This document shows, one piece after another, positions 6,788-9,691 of a stretch of DNA of 9,691 bases. Below the pieces are notes generated by a model, which was given only the letters and a program-made list of their open reading frames with translations, was not told the DNA's origin and made no database searches. Within the stretch, counting starts at the first letter, position 1, and each line of letters opens with the position of its first letter. A program made the position numbers and the translations under genes. The DNA is from an uncultured Saprospiraceae bacterium (lineage in GTDB: Bacteria; Bacteroidota; Bacteroidia; Chitinophagales; Saprospiraceae): positions 1 through 9,691 of the forward strand of contig CALLAG010000312.1 of the NCBI GenBank assembly GCA_938002705.1, written 5' to 3'.

Positions 6788-7091
6788 CGCTTCCAGAATC
6801 TGGTAACGAATGTACTTTATCCTTTACCTGGTCTATAAATATCTTAGCTGGCTTAAATGCAGGTATATAATGCTCTGGAATCTCAATAGCCGTATTCTGC
6901 TTAATGTGTCTTCCTATTTTCTTTGCTCTCTTCTTAATGACAAATGAGCCAAAACCTCTGATATATACATTCTCGCCTGCAGCTAGAGACTCCTTCACTT
7001 CAGTAAAAAACTCCTCCAAAGCGACTAATACGTCCACTTTTGGAACACCTGTTTTTTCTGCTATCGTATTTACTAAATCAGCTTTTCTCAT
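6771..7091 (-). CDS. HU/IHF-family nucleoid DNA-binding protein
   Basis: This 106-residue protein begins MRKADLVNTIAEKTGVPKVD, the helical dimerisation part, followed by the signature RGFGSF at 45-50. The beta-arm region starts at KKRAKKIGRHIKQNT and is closed by IPAFKPAK at 76-83. A Ser/Asp-rich tail (about 95-106) extends beyond the usual 90 residues. HU-family dimers bend DNA by inserting a proline at the tip of each arm. Here the position aligned with that proline (GRNP in typical HU) reads GRHI, so the canonical intercalating Pro is absent; this appears common in related Bacteroidota proteins. ATG at 7091 is the natural start. It heads the minus-strand group, overlaps the TPR gene by 17 bases, and is divergent from yicC. 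HU versus IHF-type activity cannot be told from sequence, so no symbol is given. Confidence 0.93.
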   Translation of the reverse strand: MRKADLVNTIAEKTGVPKVDVLVALEEFFTEVKESLAAGENVYIRGFGSFVIKKRAKKIGRHIKQNTAIEIPEHYIPAFKPAKIFIDQVKDKVHSLPDSGSDDAKS

Positions 7092-7334
7092 TTATTCCTA
7101 ATTTGTTGATTAATAAGTGTTTATACACCTTTTGAGAGAAAGGAGTGCAAATGTCGGTAAAATTATCGTTACTCGAAACTATTATTCTTCTTTTTTGGTC
7201 TTTTAAATCAATATTACAAAATATGGGCATAATATGCTCTTTTTCAGCCTAATAGAAAGTTTTGACTATGGCACAATCTTTTCTTTACATATGTCTCAGA
7301 ATATTATCTTAATTATAATTCAAACAAAGCTCAT
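7092..7334. promoter_or_regulatory. Divergent intergenic region between HU and yicC
   Basis: These 243 AT-rich bases separate two outward-facing gene groups, so both need promoters here. A reasonable plus-strand promoter is listed separately. On the minus strand TAATATTG (complement of 7209-7216) is one base off TAnnTTTG, but I find no TTTG at the right distance, so no HU promoter is called. I see no small ORF or strong hairpin. Confidence 0.5.
7261..7293 (+). promoter_or_regulatory. Candidate Bacteroidota sigma-factor promoter for yicC-gmk-apaG
   Basis: TTTG at 7261-7264 is followed after 21 bases by TACATATG at 7286-7293, which matches the Bacteroidota -33 TTTG and -7 TAnnTTTG elements with one mismatch (A for T). 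Transcription would begin near 7300, leaving a leader of about 35 bases before the ATG at 7335. Position, order and spacing are all suitable, but the match is by eye. Confidence 0.45.
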
Positions 7335-8213
7335 ATGGTGTTATCAATGACAGGTTATGGTCAGTCGATGAAAGAAAGCGGTGACAAGGTCTATAGATTT
7401 GAAATTAAATCTCTCAACGGAAAGACTACTGACATCAGATTCAAATCGTCTACCCCTCTTATGAATAAAGAACTCGAGCTAAGGAGGATTATCTTAGATA
7501 AAGGCATCAGAGGAAAATTTGACGCAAGTCTATCCATAGAAAATATGGGGACCGGAGAAGATCAATTCCTTAATAAAGGTCTTATGGCAAGCTACTTCAG
7601 AGAGCTTAAAGGCTTCTCAGAAGAAATGGGCATAGATAAAGGAGACATCCTGCAGTCTATAATACGTCTACCTAATATTCTGCAGAATACAGACAAACCA
7701 CTCGATGATGAAGAATGGACTATAATAAAATCTCTCGCCATAGAGGCCGTAGACAAACTCAATAACTTCAGAACTCAAGAAGGTGCTTCTATATATGAGG
7801 ATGCTACCTCCAAAGTGAAAATTATACAAAACTTATTATCAGATATAGAACCCCACGAAGAAAAGCGGGTCACAGCTCTGAGAGAACGTATCCAGAAAAA
7901 TCTAAATCAACATATGTCTAAGGAAAACGTTGATGAAAATAGATTCGAACAAGAGATAATTTTCTACCTAGAAAAATTAGATATTAACGAAGAAAAAAGC
8001 AGATTAAGCCAGCATTGTAATTACTTCCTACAAGAGATAGATAATGACACTAATGCACTGAAAGGCAAAAAACTTTCTTTCATATCTCAAGAAATGGGCA
8101 GAGAAATAAATACACTCGGAGCTAAGGCTCAGAACTCTGACATACAGCAAGTCGTTGTCCAGATGAAAGACGAATTAGAAAAAATAAAAGAACAGTTACT
8201 AAACATATTATAA
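7335..8213 (+). CDS. yicC: YicC/YloC-family endoribonuclease
   Basis: This 292-residue protein has the usual family length. It starts MVLSMTGYGQ, the near-universal N-terminal S-M-T-x-Y/G motif, followed by FEIKSLNGKTTDIRFKSSTPL (family pattern: v.vrSvN.r.ld...r.P) and ELELRRIILDKGIRGKFDASL. The C-terminal DUF1732 region (about 205-292) has the conserved EKSRLSQHCNYF, KGKKLSFISQEMGREINTLGAKAQNSDIQ and VVVQMKDELEKIKEQLLNI. YicC of E. coli has been characterised as an endoribonuclease acting in RNA decay. It is probably cytoplasmic and the first gene of a three-gene run, with gmk starting immediately after its stop. Having this RNase divergent from the RNase G group makes the locus RNA-centred. 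ATG at 7335 is fixed by the conserved N-terminus. Confidence 0.93.
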   Translation: MVLSMTGYGQSMKESGDKVYRFEIKSLNGKTTDIRFKSSTPLMNKELELRRIILDKGIRGKFDASLSIENMGTGEDQFLNKGLMASYFRELKGFSEEMGIDKGDILQSIIRLPNILQNTDKPLDDEEWTIIKSLAIEAVDKLNNFRTQEGASIYEDATSKVKIIQNLLSDIEPHEEKRVTALRERIQKNLNQHMSKENVDENRFEQEIIFYLEKLDINEEKSRLSQHCNYFLQEIDNDTNALKGKKLSFISQEMGREINTLGAKAQNSDIQQVVVQMKDELEKIKEQLLNIL

Positions 8214-8795
8214 TTGGCATCTAAAGACACATATGACATGATCGTATTCACTGCTCCATCGGGGGCAGGAAAGACGACTATAGTAAGGCATCTGCTCTCT
8301 AAATATTCTGACCTATTACAGTTCTCTATATCTGCTACGACACGATCTATGAGAGCACATGAGCAAGAGGGTTCTGATTATTATTTTCTCACTAAAGAGA
8401 GCTTCCAGGAGAAAATAGATAATAATGAATTCATAGAATGGGAAGAAGTATATTCAGATCAGTATTACGGAACACTACAATCTGAAGTTGAAAGAATAAA
8501 AGAATTAGGTAAAAAAATAATTTTTGATATCGATGTGCATGGTGCTGAGAACATCAAAGCTAAATACGGCGATCGGTGCTTAACAGTATTTGTCAAGCCA
8601 CCATCATTCGTAGAGCTTGTCAAAAGGTTAACCAATAGGAATACTGAAGATAAAGACAGCTTCAAAAAAAGAATACGTAGAATCAAAAAGGAGCTTCTGT
8701 TCGAAAATTCATTTGATTTAGTATTATTAAACGATGTATTACAAGAGACACTTGACAACGCAGAAAAACTCATCATAGAAAACTTTGAAGTTTAA
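8214..8795 (+). CDS. gmk: Guanylate kinase (GMP kinase)
   Basis: This 193-residue protein phosphorylates GMP to GDP with ATP. The Walker A loop APSGAGKTT (14-22) is followed by the GMP-binding segment SISATTRSMRAHEQEGSDYYF with arginines R44 and R47, then EWEEVYSDQYYGT (Y84-Y85-G86-T87), IIFDIDVHGAENIK (Walker-B-like, about 102-115) and VFVKPPSFVELVKRLTNRN in the lid region. The C-terminal FDLVLLNDVLQET corresponds to the usual FDyvivNd ending. The TTG at 8214 abuts the yicC stop directly (TAATTG) and gives a short MASKDTYD extension before the first strand; ATG at 8238 would also leave an intact but very tight N-terminus (MIVFTAPSGAGKT). I keep TTG because close relatives usually carry a few residues ahead of the strand, but the start is uncertain. 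The yicC-gmk pair is conserved in many bacteria. Confidence 0.95.
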   Translation: MASKDTYDMIVFTAPSGAGKTTIVRHLLSKYSDLLQFSISATTRSMRAHEQEGSDYYFLTKESFQEKIDNNEFIEWEEVYSDQYYGTLQSEVERIKELGKKIIFDIDVHGAENIKAKYGDRCLTVFVKPPSFVELVKRLTNRNTEDKDSFKKRIRRIKKELLFENSFDLVLLNDVLQETLDNAEKLIIENFEV

Positions 8796-9187
8796 TGACA
8801 GTAGAGACAAAGACAACAGAGGGTATTACTATAAGGATAGGTTCGTATTACGAAACTGCATCTTCAAGGCCTCTTAATCAATATTTTGCATTTACATACG
8901 TAGTGGAGATAGAGAACACAAGCTCATTCGAGGTACAGCTAATGAGAAGATTCTGGCATATAAAAGATGCCAATCTCGATGTCAAAGAAGTAGAAGGATC
9001 AGGCATCATAGGTAAGCAGCCTATCATCAAACCTGGCGAATTATATAATTATTCTTCTTGGTGTCCCTTAGCTACTGCTATGGGCAAAATGGCTGGATAC
9101 TATACAATGCGTCGATTAATGGATAACTCCACATTCAAAGCTTACATTCCTGAATTCCAACTAATCGCGGATTATATTAATAACTAA
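8795..9187 (+). CDS. apaG: ApaG-domain protein (DUF525)
   Basis: This 130-residue protein has the usual ApaG length. The FnIII-like beta-sandwich motifs are in order: ITIRIGSYYETASSRPLNQYFAF, VEIENTSSFEVQLMRRFWHI (family: v.I.N.g...vqL..R.W.I), then VEGSGIIGKQPIIKPGELYNYSS (family: v.G.GVvG.qP.i.PG..f.Y.S) and MGKMAGYYTM. ApaG was named as CorD in Salmonella for an effect on cobalt resistance and magnesium efflux; its biochemical activity remains poorly defined. Its ATG shares one base with the gmk stop (TAATG), so translation is likely coupled and it is the last gene of the yicC-gmk-apaG run. It is soluble, with no signal or membrane segment. No strong terminator follows. Confidence 0.92.
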   Translation: MTVETKTTEGITIRIGSYYETASSRPLNQYFAFTYVVEIENTSSFEVQLMRRFWHIKDANLDVKEVEGSGIIGKQPIIKPGELYNYSSWCPLATAMGKMAGYYTMRRLMDNSTFKAYIPEFQLIADYINN

Positions 9188-9401
9188 TCATTCAGCACGG
9201 TACGACAAATTAAAATTAGCAAAATAGACAGTCCAAATATTATGCAAGCATAGCTGCAACTTTGAGCCTTAAATTTTATTTAGATTTGTAGAATAAGTTT
9301 ACTGAACAGTGCATTTAGATTACACGATTTTTTTCTTGAACACAGAGGTTAAATCGGCCTTAGTCATTTTAGGTAAATCAGTTATTTATAGCGTTAAAAA
9401 C
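9188..9401. other. Non-coding stretch downstream of apaG
   Basis: I see no gene here. Small palindromes such as TATGCAAGCATA (9240-9251) and ACTGAACAGT (9301-9310), and a weak CGATTT/AAATCG pairing around a T-run near 9330, are present, but none makes a convincing terminator for apaG. Confidence 0.4.
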
Positions 9402-9570
9402 AATGGCCTTGTCTGACGACCGAAGGGAGGAGTTGGCGCTTGTTTAGCTATCAATAGCTGATTTGCCGTAAAGAAATGAGTAAAGCCTTGACTTTTTTGT
9501 CTCGTTTTTGTGTCAAGACAAAAATGAGAGCCCTCCGGCGAGGAAAATGCAAAAACAACAAAAGTCAATT
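9402..9570. repeat. Palindrome-rich element, probable dispersed intergenic repeat or structured RNA
   Basis: This segment is richer in G+C than its flanks and packed with inverted repeats. AGCTAT/ATAGCT pair at 9446-9459. A 12-bp stem, TCTCGTTTTTGT (9500-9511) with ACAAAAATGAGA (9518-9529), has a 6-base loop and one G-U wobble in the plus-strand RNA. An outer pair, TTGAC plus a T-run (9488-9500) with ACAAAAGTCAA (9558-9568), encloses the inner stem. GGAGG (9426-9430) and CCTCC (9532-9536) could also pair. A minus-strand open frame across it (9386-9568) starts at TTG and does not resemble a protein. Similar CCTTGACTTTTT-type elements are familiar to me from Bacteroidota intergenic regions, but I cannot count copies from one window. 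Confidence 0.5.
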
Positions 9571-9691
9571 GGTTATTAATCTCAAATTCTTAAGTATGGA
9601 AAGTGAACTCTCGAGTAGTAACGACGATAACGTACAATGTCAAATATAACTTTCATTTATAGAGTAATCTTAGTAATAAAACTAAGTAATA
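9571..9691. other. AT-rich non-coding end of window
   Basis: I see no gene. A 6-bp hairpin CTTAGT/ACTAAG (9669-9674 and 9681-9686, loop AATAAA) lies at the very end. It is weak, and the next gene is outside the window, so its role cannot be judged. Confidence 0.3.

Noticed and set aside
6904..7101. 65-codon plus-strand open frame inside the HU gene
   Set aside because: Antisense to a conserved HU gene and without recognisable features.
8465..8776. 103-codon minus-strand open frame inside gmk
   Set aside because: Antisense to guanylate kinase with no independent support.
9386..9568. 60-codon open frame on the minus strand in the right-end element
   Set aside because: It begins at TTG, spans nested inverted repeats, has no recognisable domain and is isolated from other genes; a structured repeat explains the open frame better.

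Overview
The window looks like AT-rich chromosome from a member of the Bacteroidota. The evidence is a secreted protein with a C-terminal type IX secretion (Por) sorting domain, a Bacteroidota-style HU protein, a roughly 30-residue Lys/Arg-rich mS38/bS22-like protein next to RNase G, and weak or absent Shine-Dalgarno sequences. The class cannot be fixed from this sequence alone. Most genes are core housekeeping genes. There is no phage, IS, CRISPR, toxin-antitoxin or recognisable defence system.

Layout. At 1-1227 (+) a tight group holds the 3' end of rsmA (16S rRNA dimethyltransferase), an overlapping GatB/YqeY-domain gene and a DinB-like four-helix protein. A strong hairpin terminator at 1226-1255 ends the convergent minus-strand gene at 1288-2877, a secreted protein with an N-terminal thioredoxin-like domain (CPPC) and a T9SS sorting domain. 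Minus-strand genes then continue: a GT-B (MurG/GT28-like) glycosyltransferase (3098-4090) and RNase G (4170-5726). Upstream of these are a 31-residue mS38/bS22-like basic protein (5886-5981), a membrane-anchored TPR protein (5987-6787) and HU (6771-7091).

A divergent intergenic region (7092-7334) separates HU from the plus-strand run yicC (endoribonuclease), gmk (guanylate kinase) and apaG (7335-9187), whose genes abut or overlap by one base. The last 504 bases (9188-9691) hold no credible gene. They contain a compact, palindrome-rich, relatively GC-rich segment (about 9402-9570) that looks like a dispersed intergenic repeat or a structured RNA.

Together the genes centre on RNA and ribosome biology: RsmA modifies the small ribosomal subunit, the mS38/bS22-like protein probably binds it, RNase G matures rRNA and degrades mRNA, and YicC is another RNase. 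The points most worth checking are the small basic gene, a 13-bp hairpin in the RNase G leader that suggests autoregulation, and the structured element at the right end. No clearly new biological system was found.
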